Shown here: positions 1 through 7,330 of the stretch, in pieces
Layout of the letters: the number at the start of each line of letters is the position of its first letter
Position numbering within the stretch: the first letter of the stretch is position 1
Source: Ophiosphaerella korrae
Taxonomy: Eukaryota > Ascomycota > Dothideomycetes > Pleosporales > Phaeosphaeriaceae
Assembly: GCA_028456385.1 (NCBI GenBank)
Contig: JALNQF010000957.1
Location: 1-10,293, forward strand
Length of the DNA stretch: 10,293 nt
Direction: 5' to 3'
Notes under the pieces: generated by a model
The model's input: only the letters and a program-made list of their open reading frames with translations
What the model was told of the DNA's origin: nothing
The model's database searches: none
Program-made: the position numbers and the translations under genes

Positions 1-106
1 ACAAACTTACTAACATGTTAGTAAGTTTGCAACTTACTAACATCGCAAACTTACTAACATTGCGAACTTACTAACATGTTAGTAAGTTTACAACTTACTA
101 ACATTC
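1..106. repeat. Left array of 17-bp TTACTAAC-core repeats, both orientations
   Basis: The 11-mer AACTTACTAAC lies at 4-14, 31-41, 48-58, 65-75 and 92-102. Its reverse complement lies at 17-27 and 78-88. The copies at 31, 48 and 65 are spaced exactly 17 bp apart. Two opposed pairs make perfect palindromes: 2-29 (28 bp) and 65-88 (24 bp). Roughly nine CpA and four TpG sites survive here, unlike the rest of the window, so this array has largely escaped RIP. The same repeat in mutated form ends the window at 10217-10293. No protein is suggested. It could be a minisatellite, or the terminal or subterminal repeats of a transposon. Confidence 0.9.
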
Positions 107-285
107 AACTATCTTTCTACTTTTAGTTAGCGCTTAGTAAGCTACTAGGTATATATACCTAGTACTTACTTAGATAGCTTTATCTACTATTTACTCTTTT
201 CAGTCAATTGTTAAAACTACCTTATTGAGTTATCTTGCGTAAAGTCTACCTTACACTTATATAGAACAAGAGTATTCTAGAATAT
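107..285. other. Weakly RIP-mutated flank, no gene seen
   Basis: This stretch keeps several CpA and TpG dinucleotides (for example around 200-212, 226-236 and 252-269), in contrast to the almost CpA-free sequence that follows. I see no coding pattern, RNA gene or LTR in it. The Gag frame becomes recognisable only from about 286. The change in mutation density therefore coincides roughly with the broken 5' edge of the retroelement, which suggests different sequence of different copy number. Confidence 0.5.
143..164. repeat. 22-bp perfect palindrome
   Basis: The sequence TACTAGGTATA followed by its exact reverse complement forms a 22-bp perfect palindrome. Flanking GTAAG (left) and CTTAC (right) extend the pairing after a single bulged C. 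It could form a cruciform or mark the end of a small element. No function can be assigned. Confidence 0.8.
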
Positions 286-357
286 ATATTATAATTTAAA
301 TAACTAAGCTAAAATATAGAATAGAATAAATTAGCCCTTATATTATAATTTAAATAA
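285..357. repeat. Two copies of a 19-bp AT-rich direct repeat, 54 bp apart
   Basis: TATATTATAATTTAAATAA occurs at 285-303 and again at 339-357. The 54-bp offset is 18 codons, so both copies read in the same gag frame. The bases between the copies do not match each other, so this is not a clean tandem duplication. It may be a short in-frame repeat in Gag, or chance in low-complexity sequence. Confidence 0.55.
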
Positions 358-700
358 GAGCTAAACGCAAAAATTTAATACAAAATAATATATATAGAGA
401 AACCTAAGACACTAGAAGCTCTAAAATAATAAGTAATCTAAATTAATAACGACCTTTAAGAATAGAAAAAGAATAAGTATAGAAGCTAAACTAGAAACTA
501 GGACACTAGAGACTCTATAATCCTTAACGTAAACAAGGATAGAAAGAGAAAGAAGAATAAAGACTTTACGTATTTTAACTATAGTAAGAAAAGCTACTAC
601 GCGAAAGACTACTAATTAAAGAAGAAAAAGGATATAGTATATTATAAATATAAGAAACTAAGACACTATATAAAAGACTATAAAAGTAAGGACTATAAAA
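286..700 (+). pseudogene. gag: Gag C-terminal part with two zinc knuckles (mutated)
   Basis: Gag is the structural protein that packages the element's RNA. Two CCHC zinc knuckles (C-x2-C-x4-H-x4-C spacing) can be recognised at 571-612 and 640-681 in the same frame. In the first, all three cysteine positions read Tyr (TGT/TGC to TAT/TAC) and the His position also reads Tyr (CAC to TAC). In the second, the three cysteines read Tyr but His (664-666) is kept. Upstream, 400-470 reads like the stretch before the knuckle in fungal Gags, with KPKTLEALK followed by an IND motif. The capsid N-terminus is absent. Stops occur throughout. The spacing match in two successive motifs makes the call firm despite the losses. 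Confidence 0.75.
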
Positions 701-1860
701 AAGATAAGGAAACTTAGTTAAAGATAATAGAAAAAAAGAAAGAAACACTATAAGTATAGGCTAAACCTTAAGAAAAAGTAGCTAGGAGCAAAGAAATACA
801 ATACGTAATACTCTATTAGACCTTTTATTATAAAGACAACTACTATATATATCTTTTTAGTAAATAGAGAGTTAGATAGTTTCTATAAAAGAATAGAGTA
901 GTAGTAATAAAAGAAAGAATAAAAGTATAGCTAGAAGAAATAGCGTATATAATAGACCTACTAATAGAAGACTTAGAAAGGGAAAAGCCCTAGACCCTAT
1001 TAATCTAGGCTAAAGGACTAGTACTAGATAAAGAGACTACTATAGCTTTTTCTAAAAGACTATAAGAAAGTAAAAGATAGGTTAGTATAAGAGGTATAAA
1101 GTATACCTAGCTAAATATATATAGCTATAATAGCTATATAATAATAGATATAGAGGAATAAAACAAAGAATAGAAATTTATTTAGAAATACTTACTAGTT
1201 ATAAGTATAGAGGAAGTGTACAAAAACTAGAAAGAACGTAATCCTAAAGAAATAAAGTTTACACTATTTTAAGAATAGATAAAGTAATATATAGTTATAG
1301 TAGGAAGGATACCTATATAAAAGGAATAGTAGTACCTTATAAGAAAAACGTAATAGATTAATAAAGCCTATATACTACAAGTACTAATAGTATACTACGT
1401 CCTAATAAATATAAGACCTAGAATAGACAATTACTAGGAAGGAGATAATAAAATAATAAACCTAAAACATCTAGCTTATTTTAAAGTATTATAGATATTA
1501 TACCTAGAAAAGAATTGTATAATATATAGAAACCTTAAAGTAAATAATAAAGTATAGCTTATAAGAAAAAGAGGCTACAACTATATAAGAGTAATTCTAG
1601 TAGAAGATATCTAAGGATAGGAAATAATACTAGAAGAAGGTTACGTAGTAATAAGGCCTAGACTAAAACTACCTAAGAAATACGTCTAAGGAAGACTATA
1701 GTATAAATATAAGTATAATAAATATCTAAAATATAAAGAATATAAACTTAAAATAAAGCTATAGCCCTAAGAAGATAGATAATTTACAAAAATACTAAAG
1801 TAAAAAAAGCTAGAAAGTATAAGAGGCCTATATATTATAAAGATAAGTACTTATTAAAGA
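700..1860 (+). pseudogene. Gag-Pol linker, unrecognised, same frame
   Basis: The + frame continues between the zinc knuckles and the protease for about 385 codons, which is long for this junction. I recognise no domain. Around 1698-1750 Tyr codons are densely spaced (a YKYNKYLKYKEYK pattern); given the systematic TGT-to-TAT change these may have been cysteines, so a Cys-rich or zinc-binding stretch is possible. Interrupting codons are TAA/TAG only. The frame stays aligned with gag and pol, so it belongs to the same polyprotein and is not an insertion. Confidence 0.45.
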
Positions 1861-2160
1861 AAGAAAGTATAATTAATAATTAATAGTAGAGCTATAAAGA
1901 ACTTTATATTAAAGAAGTTTGTAGAAAACTAAGAAATAACTTATACTATAAAGAAGTACCCTTAATAACTAAGTACAATTAAAGGAAAACTATTCTAGGA
2001 ACCTATAAGGTTTAAGACAATACCCTCTACGCTAGAACTAGAAGAGATAACAATTAAGAATATAGTTATAGACATAACAACAATTAATAATAAATAAGAT
2101 ATAATACTAGGAATGCTATAGTTATAAATAACTAACCTAAGAATTAATTAAAGAATAGAG
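1861..2160 (+). pseudogene. Retropepsin (aspartic protease) domain, active site lost
   Basis: This domain would cleave the Gag-Pol polyprotein. The active-site loop reads INSRA at 1879-1893, where retropepsins have a D-S/T-G-A core. Asp reads Asn (AAT at 1882-1884) and Gly reads Arg (AGA), both explained by G-to-A transitions. The expected helix after it (KNFILKKFVEN) follows. The C-terminal signature is visible at 2101-2127 as IILGM-L-stop-L, followed by NLRIN, matching the usual I-L-G-x-x-W-L...N-P motif. Length is normal for a gypsy protease. Loss of the catalytic Asp makes it inactive regardless of the stops. Confidence 0.75.
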
Positions 2161-2454
2161 AAAATTAGCTACCTTAAGAAAGAAATATTAAAAGCCAACA
2201 TAGCTATACATAAAAGAGAATTCTTAGAAGAATATAAGAAATAAGAAAAATAGCTTATAGAACCTAAAGATTACCTCTTAGAATATTAACTATAAGATTT
2301 AGCGATAGATCTAAAGAAAGATAAAGACGTAAGATAGAGCCTAGTTTATAGAAAAATAGAAGAAGAATCTAAGATTAAATAAATGTTTATTAAAAACGCA
2401 CTAAAGAAAAGATAGATACAAGAATCTAAGTCTTTAGTAGTATATAGACTTATA

Positions 2455-3060
2455 TTTATAGATAAAAAGAGAATAAATAATAAAAGACCTTACGTAGACT
2501 TTAGAAAAACTAACGCAATTATAAATAAGAACTAATATCTCTTACTACAAATAGACGTAATATAAGATAGACTATAGAAAGTAAGAATCTTTATAAAACT
2601 AGATATCTAGAACGCCTACTACTAGATTAGAATTAAGAAAAGTAATAAATAGAAAATAGTGTTTAGAATATAATATAGACTATATAAATACCTAGTTATA
2701 CCCTTTAGCTTAATAAACGCACTAGTAGCCTTCTAGGAAAGAATAAATATAGTACTAAGAGAGTACTTAGATATATTTATATTTGTATACCTAGATAACA
2801 TCTTTATATTCTTAGAAATAGAAGAAGAACACGTGTAGTATATATATAAAGTGCTAGAAAAACTAGTAGAAAGTAAACTATTCCTTAAAATAAGAAAATG
2901 TAAATTCTATATAAAAGAAATAGACTTCCTTAGATTTATTATTAAACTAGGAAAAATCAAGATTAATCTAGAAAAAATTAGATTAATTAATAAATAGCTA
3001 ATACTAAAGAACCTAAAGGAAGTACAATAATTTTATAGCCTAGCTAACTTTTATAAAAAG
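2455..3060 (+). pseudogene. Reverse transcriptase domain, YLDN active site
   Basis: The domain would copy the element RNA into DNA. Landmarks in order: a KRPYVDFRKTNAI block at about 2482-2520; the first catalytic Asp kept in FIKLDI (GAT 2602-2604), followed by NAYY; the block ending YKYLVIPFSLINALVAF at about 2683-2733, where family members have a P-F-G-L-x-N-A-P-x-x-F motif; and the Y-x-D-D box at 2788-2799, which reads YLDN because the second Asp codon is now AAC. The thumb and connection follow with KIRKCKFYIKEIDFLRFII (about 2890-2943), typical of gypsy RT. Many TAA/TAG codons interrupt it. The identification is secure because motif order and spacing are intact. Confidence 0.92.
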
Positions 3061-3159
3061 TTAATAGTAAGATAGTCTAAAGATATAGAACTAATAACAA
3101 GGCTTATAAAAAAGGATATACTATTTAAATAGATAAAGGAATATAATAAAGTATTTAAG

Positions 3160-3610
3160 AAGATTAAAAAGAAATTTATAGAAAACCTAGTTATTAGAAT
3201 ATATAACCTAGACCTACTAGCAATAGTAAAAACAGACGTATCTAATTTAGTCTATAGAATAGTACTAATACAAGAAGACCTAAAGACTAAGAAAGAGTAT
3301 TTAGTTAAATACTTCTCTAAGAAAATAAAGCTAGTAGAGCTTAACTATCTAATTTACAACAAAGAGATACTAGTAATCTATAAAGTATTTAAATAATAGA
3401 GAGTATACCTATAAGAAGTAAAATACTAAACAAAAGTCTATATAGACTATAGGAATCTTATAAGATTTATACTAAATAAAGAACTAATATAACAATATAC
3501 AAGATAGTAAGAATTCCTATTAATATTTAATATAGAAATTATATATATAAAAGAGAAAGATAACTAATTTGTAGATACCTTTAGTAGAAGACTAGACTTA
3601 TAGAAAGAAG
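3160..3610 (+). pseudogene. RNase H domain (mutated)
   Basis: RNase H removes the RNA strand during reverse transcription. The start is seen as LLAIVKTDVSN, with the first catalytic Asp kept (GAC 3235-3237). About 35 codons later the block VELNYLIYNKEILVIYKVFK (about 3331-3396) matches the helix carrying the second acidic residue (E in NKEIL). Near 3562-3600 a DTFSRR-like segment resembles the end of gypsy RNase H domains, which commonly read A-D-x-L-S-R. The frame is continuous with RT. Stops are TAA/TAG. Confidence 0.82.
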
Positions 3611-3759
3611 TAAGTGCTACTAGTATAGTTCTAGTTAAAAACAAAGAAAGATATTTAGTTCTAAATACACTTAAAATAGCTATAATACTTAAAAGAAAGA
3701 GTAGCAAGCTAGATAAATAGATTTAGGAAGAAACAAGAAAAGCCTTTAAAAAGATAAAA

Positions 3760-4560
3760 AAACTTAAAATTAAAGAAAGTCTTGTAAAAGCCTATAGAAG
3801 AACGTATATTCTAAGAAAAATACAAAGAGAATTTATATAATAGTTCTATAAACTACTAGTATATAGATATTAAGGAATTAACAAAATACTAGATAGACTA
3901 CTAAGAGATTACTATATCTTAAGAGTAAGATAACTAGTAATAGAAGTACTACAAGATTATATAGAATACTAGAGGAATAAGTATAGTAGATACGTACTAT
4001 ATAGGAAGCTATAACTAGTAGAAGTACTAGAATAACTATAGAGAGTTATTATAATAGATTTTATTACAAAACTACCTAAGTTAAAAGACCTAATATTAGG
4101 AGTTAAGTACAATAGAATCCTAATAATAGTAGATAAACTTATAAAGTACTTATACTTTAGACTATATAAGGAGAAAAGTAGAATAGAAGTTATAGTATAC
4201 TAGGTTCTAGGAACTATAATTAGCTAATACAGACTACTAGATAAGATTATTATAGATAGAGACGTAAGATTTATATTAAAACTATAGAGAATAATAATAG
4301 TACAATTAGGAATTAAATATACAATATTAATAGTATACTACCTATAGATAGATAGACAATTAGAACGTATAAATTAGATAGTAGAATAATACTTAAGATA
4401 CTACCTTAATTATAACTAGAATAACTAGGTATAGTTACTACCTATAGTATAGTTAGTATACAACAGCGTAAAGAATAAGATAATAGGAGTATTACTTTTT
4501 TTTATAAACTATAGATTTAACCCTAGTATATATAGAATACTAAGACTAGAGATATCTTAG
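3760..4560 (+). pseudogene. Integrase: zinc finger and DDE core
   Basis: Integrase inserts the DNA copy. The N-terminal HHCC zinc finger is degraded: the second His reads Tyr (3868-3870) ahead of a GIN-K-LDRL segment, and the C-x2-C pair reads Y-I-E-Y (3958-3969). The catalytic core keeps all three acidic codons: Asp in IIDFITKLP (4057-4059), Asp in IIIDRDVRF (4255-4257) and Glu in DRQLERIN (4363-4365). The last two are separated by 35 residues, exactly the D,D-35-E spacing. The later block at 4441-4560 (LVYNSVKNK ... GVLLFFINYRFNPSIY) matches the integrase core's C-terminal helices. Stops elsewhere still inactivate it. Confidence 0.9.
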
Positions 4561-4938
4561 TCTCTAAGAAGAGAAAACTTTGCTAATAGACTTAAAGACA
4601 TACATAAGTAATTAAGATAGGATATAGAATTCTTACATAATTAAATAGTAAAGTACTATAATAAGAAATATAAAGAGAGACTCTAATTTAAAAAAGGAGA
4701 AAAAGTATAGTTAGTATAGAAAAACATTAAGAGTAAGAGACTAAGCTTAAAATTAGACTACGTTAAGATAAGACTATATAAAATTAAGAAAGAAGTTACG
4801 CTAGTTATATTTAAACTAAAGCTACTAAACAAAATAAGGATATACCTAACTTTCTACGTAGTACTACTTAAGATAGTACTACAAAACGTAGAACTACTAG
4901 TATATAAAGTAGATACGTATAGAGAATAAAAAGAATAG

Positions 4939-5091
4939 GAAGTTAAAGAAATCCTAGTATACTAGTTCTATAATAGTAGGAACTACTATCTAGTAAAATA
5001 GATAGGTATAAACGAAAAAGGATAACTATAGGAAGAAACATAGAAACTAGAGGGTAATCTTAACTACTCTAAGAAACTAGAAGACTTCTAA
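4939..5091 (+). pseudogene. C-terminal chromodomain of the integrase
   Basis: Chromodomains on chromovirus integrases bind modified histone H3 and steer insertion to heterochromatin. The segment reads EVKEILVY..., then NYYLVK with a stop (from Trp) at the next codon (4999-5001), IG, a cluster of stops at 5023-5031 where a W-x-W/T-W-E motif is usual, and NLNYSKKLEDF to about 5088. That is the normal chromodomain order: EVE-IL, Y-LVKW-GY, TWEP, NL and a final helix. The aromatic-cage Trp codons have become TAG. The first stop after it (TAA at 5089) may be either the native end or a mutated Gln codon. Confidence 0.8.
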
Positions 5092-5416
5092 AGTTAAAAC
5101 CCTCTAGAACGCCTAGTAGTAAACTAAGAGAACTAACATTACTATTACTAGATAGAGAGGCGATAGGAGCGCTTAACGTAGGACCTACTACAGTAACACT
5201 AAATACCTTATCTAAGTCTAGCTTAGCTTCTAGAGCTACTAACTATATAGCTAATTTCTTATTATTTAGCGCCTTTATCTTATAAAGATAAGAGAGACAA
5301 GCTTAATTCTTTACTAGCTTACTCTACGTAAGCTCTTAGATCTACTTATACTTAGCTTTAGCCTCTATAATTTAAGATAGTAATTTCTCTTAAGCTTAGT
5401 TAATAGCTCTCCCTAT
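5069..5416 (-). pseudogene. Possible antisense coding relic, coiled-coil-like
   Basis: On the minus strand, starting from an ATA (possibly a mutated ATG) at 5416-5414, about 115 codons read with TAA/TAG as the only interruptions. The product is rich in Lys, Glu, Ala and Leu (for example EAKAKYK and ALEAKLDLDKVF), suggesting a helical or coiled-coil N-terminal part, and is followed by a Ser/Thr/Pro-rich tail (VTVVGPTLSAPIASLSSN, around 5165-5220). The far end overlaps the chromodomain on the other strand, so the true end is uncertain. Since RIP removes TGA and leaves most frames similarly open, openness is weak evidence. It could instead be 3' untranslated retroelement sequence. Confidence 0.25.
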
Positions 5417-5757
5417 TATTATTAAGCCTAGATATAAGAATAAGTATAATAAATATACACTCTACAAGAGAGATACTAAATACGTTATAAGAACTACAAA
5501 TATTTATATAGATATACGCCTTATAAGCTCTACTATTGTTTATAGAAACTATATAAAGAGAGTACTTAGGATTTAACTTAGAGAAAGTATAATAAGAATA
5601 AGGAAATATTTTAACACTATTACGCAATACGCAATTAGTAAGAAGATATTAATAATATATAGAAGAGGTAACTATAAAGAGTAATAAGGAACTAGAAATT
5701 AACAAAGAGAGTAGGTTAATAACCTTAGCTCTAGGATAGATAAACAAGGACTTACCT
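5417..5757. other. 3' interior of the chromovirus, nothing recognisable
   Basis: This AT-rich stretch lies between the possible antisense relic and the polypurine tract. I see no protein motif, RNA gene or repeat. The only open frame of any length is a 75-codon minus-strand run with a TTG start (5627 to 5400), rich in Ile, Asn, Ser and Tyr, which looks like chance. Confidence 0.4.
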
Positions 5758-5771
5758 AGAGGAGGAAATAG
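5758..5771 (+). promoter_or_regulatory. Polypurine tract before the 3' LTR
   Basis: AGAGGAGGAAATAG is purine-only except for one T, and it immediately precedes a TGTTAC LTR-like start. A polypurine tract primes plus-strand DNA synthesis in LTR retrotransposons and always abuts the 3' LTR. The position, about 680 bp after the end of integrase, is plausible though longer than average. Confidence 0.55.
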
Positions 5772-6500
5772 TGTTACGATAGTAACAAGAGAAATATAGA
5801 TAGAACTAATTAGCCCTATAACTAAAGGATTAAGTTCTTATAAATATAAAGAATATAAACTTAATTTAGAAACTATATATAATTAGGATACCTAGGGTAA
5901 TCTATAATCTATAGACTCTTAGCATTAATAGATTATAGATTAAGGTAATCTATAATCTATTATTCTTAGTAGTAATAGATTAATAGATTAGGATAAGTAT
6001 ATAGTTAGTAGCGACGCGCATTATTAAGATAGTATTAGTAATTTAATTATTAACTATAAGCGATAATACAAAGATAGTTACAAAATATCTTCTATTATTT
6101 ATAGCCTATTGTAGATTACTATACGAGCTTTTGTTATTACCTTACAATCTACTAATACTCTTAAGGCTACTAAGAAGTTAACCCTAGCAAGCCTATTATA
6201 ACTATCTTCTCTCTCTAGCTTCTTCTAGCTAAATATTATTTCTTGCTATAGAGCTAAGAGTATAAGTAGGTATTAGATTTAAGAGTAGGTTTTAGTATTA
6301 ACTTAAATCTATATAAGTATATAATAAATATCTATAATAAAAAGATTAAGAAGAAACTATTATATTCTTCTATAGTAAGTTATAGAAATCTCTTTATATA
6401 TATACTCTAAACTTTATTATATACTAACTCTACTATTATTAATATTATATTATAGATATATACTTATAACTTTCTAGATTATACTAATATTATCTATAAC
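5772..6500 (+). repeat. Putative 3' LTR of the chromovirus (end unresolved)
   Basis: The sequence starts with TGTTAC and continues GATA-GTAACA, a 6-bp inverted repeat at 5772-5787 of a kind common at gypsy LTR tips. A TATA-like stretch (ACTATATATAATTAGG) lies at about 5870-5886 and could be the U3 promoter. The right end should be CA, here possibly mutated to TA. I cannot fix it because the 5' LTR is outside the window and no second copy is available. A CGTAATA at about 6576-6582 is one candidate end. Most of 5990-6500 shows nothing else recognisable. Confidence 0.45.
5896..5992. repeat. AT-rich hairpin and repeat cluster (TAATCTATAATCTATTA)
   Basis: The 17-mer TAATAGATTATAGATTA at 5926-5942 and its exact reverse complement at 5946-5962 form a perfect hairpin with a 3-nt loop. 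A 15-bp partial third copy in the second orientation lies at 5898-5912, and a related segment (TAATAGATTAATAGATTA) lies at 5973-5990. Three to four copies in alternating orientation indicate local inverted duplication. The position inside the putative 3' LTR suggests it is part of that LTR. Confidence 0.85.
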
Positions 6501-6712
6501 GTGTTTTATAAGCAAGTTAGTAACCTAAGCAAGTTAGTAATACCTAAATAGCGCACTACCTACGTACAATAATCGCGTAATATCTTAACTACAATAATCC
6601 TAAAAGATATATACTAAAGCTAATTTATAGCTTACTATTCTTAATATTAATATATAACGCGTATAAAACGTTAACTAAGCTATAACGTAATATAACGTAC
6701 CTAAAAGTATAC
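6501..6712. other. Unassigned stretch with two 17-bp-period TTAGTAA repeats
   Basis: AAGCAAGTTAGTAA occurs at 6510-6523 and 6527-6540, spaced 17 bp, the same period as the arrays at both window ends. On the minus strand each copy reads TTACTAAC plus nine bases, again like the left array, although the variable nine bases differ. A few CpA sites persist here. The remainder contains several ACGTTA/AACGTA-type motifs but no gene or structured RNA that I can recognise. Confidence 0.5.
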
Positions 6713-6770
6713 TTATTATAAGAGAGTTACCTTTATATTTCTTACTTTACGCTAATATTAGTAAGTTTAT
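6713..6770. repeat. Third copy of the terminal repeat, same orientation as the right TIR
   Basis: TTATTATAAGAGAGTTAC... at 6713 onward matches 10157-10217 along its length, with two single-base gaps and mostly transition differences (about 85% by eye). Both end in CTAATATTAGTAAGTTTA. This copy abuts, in opposite orientation, the left TIR at 6782-6843. It may be the right end of a separate element that lies to its left, or a fragment of one. Confidence 0.7.
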
Positions 6771-6805
6771 AATATTAGTAAGTTATAAACTTACTAATAT
6801 TAGCG
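6750..6805. repeat. Junction palindrome: 23-bp perfect arms, 10-bp spacer
   Basis: Arms 6750-6772 and 6783-6805 are exact reverse complements, beginning CGCTAATATTAG and ending in its complement. The spacer TATTAGTAAG contains another half-copy of the repeat core. The pairing continues imperfectly outward to about 6713 and 6843, giving a structure of about 130 bp. It is where the copy at 6713-6770 meets the left TIR at 6782-6843 head to head. Confidence 0.9.
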
Positions 6806-6843
6806 CGAAAATAAGAGATATAAGAGATAACTCCTTTATAGTA
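6782..6843 (+). repeat. Left terminal inverted repeat (62 bp)
   Basis: Pairs with 10158-10219 in inverted orientation; 57 of 62 positions match by my hand alignment. Three of the five differences are transitions of the RIP type (A/G, C/T, G/A) and the other two are an adjacent CT/TC swap. The shared core is CGAAAATAAGAGATATAAG. The outer tip is the TTACTAATATT repeat unit itself. Confidence 0.88.
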
Positions 6844-6845
6844 TA

Positions 6846-7330
6846 GTTGTTAAATACTTACTTAAGCTAAGCTAGACTAATATTATTATTTATCTATCTA
6901 GATAGAGATAAGCTAATAAATACTTAATACTTTTTAGCTTTAATTACGTCTACTTATACTAATCTTATAGCTCTTTAAGTAGCTTTATATATAAGTTTAA
7001 GTAGTAAAGATATTTTATCTATATAAATATACTATTATAGGTACTTTTCCCTCTACCTAAAACTTTTCTTTAAGCTTCTCTCTTTAAACCTCTCTTTAAG
7101 CTCTTTAGGCACTCCTAAGATTACCTTTAGAGCTACTTAAGATTACGTATACTCTTTAGATATATAAATACCTTTATAAGCCTATAAATCCTTTAAGGAT
7201 TTATCTTACTTTATTAATATACCTATTATTTTATTATATCTAACTCCTACTAAATACTCTTTATAATTTAAATCCTTCTTACTCTAACTAAAAAGTAGTT
7301 ATTAGATTAAATTTATTATAACTAATTAAA
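6846..7330 (-). pseudogene. Possible antisense coding relic next to the left TIR
   Basis: Here the + strand becomes pyrimidine-rich, so the purine-rich strand, which is the coding strand in the rest of the window, is the minus strand. A minus frame of about 160 codons reads with TAA/TAG interruptions only. It has a balanced Lys/Glu/Leu composition, including YKEYLVGVRYNKIIGILIK, an ISKEYT segment, and VPKELKERFKERSLKKSF at about 7060-7118. I do not recognise a family. It would be transcribed toward the left TIR and away from the gag/pol frames. It may be a host fragment, an accessory transposon gene, or a chance reading. Confidence 0.3.

Larger units (their letters stand above)
286..6500 (+). 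mobile_element. RIP-destroyed Ty3/gypsy chromovirus, 5'-truncated
   Basis: A single + strand frame (codon starts at positions 1, 4, 7...) carries Gag zinc knuckles, protease, RT, RNase H, integrase and chromodomain in the canonical Ty3/gypsy order. This frame runs from about 286 to 5091 with no frameshift that I can detect. The C-terminal chromodomain places it among the chromoviruses. A polypurine tract and a TGTTAC start suggest the 3' LTR begins at 5772; where it ends is unclear (somewhere about 6500-6600). No 5' LTR, primer-binding site or Gag N-terminus is present. Only about 95 codons precede the first zinc knuckle, so the left end is missing. Dozens of TAA/TAG codons interrupt the frame, all consistent with C-to-T or G-to-A changes at CpA/TpG. 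The element cannot move by itself. Confidence 0.88.

Noticed and set aside
1..106. CRISPR array
   Set aside because: Repeats are 11-17 bp, occur in both orientations and lack unique spacers of constant length, and the surroundings are fungal transposons.
1..285. 5' LTR of the chromovirus
   Set aside because: I found no similarity to the putative 3' LTR from 5772, no TGTTAC start, and no primer-binding site; the Gag start is also missing.
286..5091. Alternative genetic code in which TAA/TAG encode Gln or Trp
   Set aside because: Stops fall where both Gln and Trp are expected, and Cys-to-Tyr, Asp-to-Asn and Gly-to-Arg changes occur in active sites. This fits C-to-T/G-to-A mutation on both strands, not code reassignment.
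5400..5627. 75-codon minus-strand open frame with TTG start
   Set aside because: Composition (Ile, Asn, Ser, Tyr) is that of random AT-rich sequence, there is no motif, and it is in a different frame from the possible antisense relic. It is a chance gap between TAA/TAG stops.
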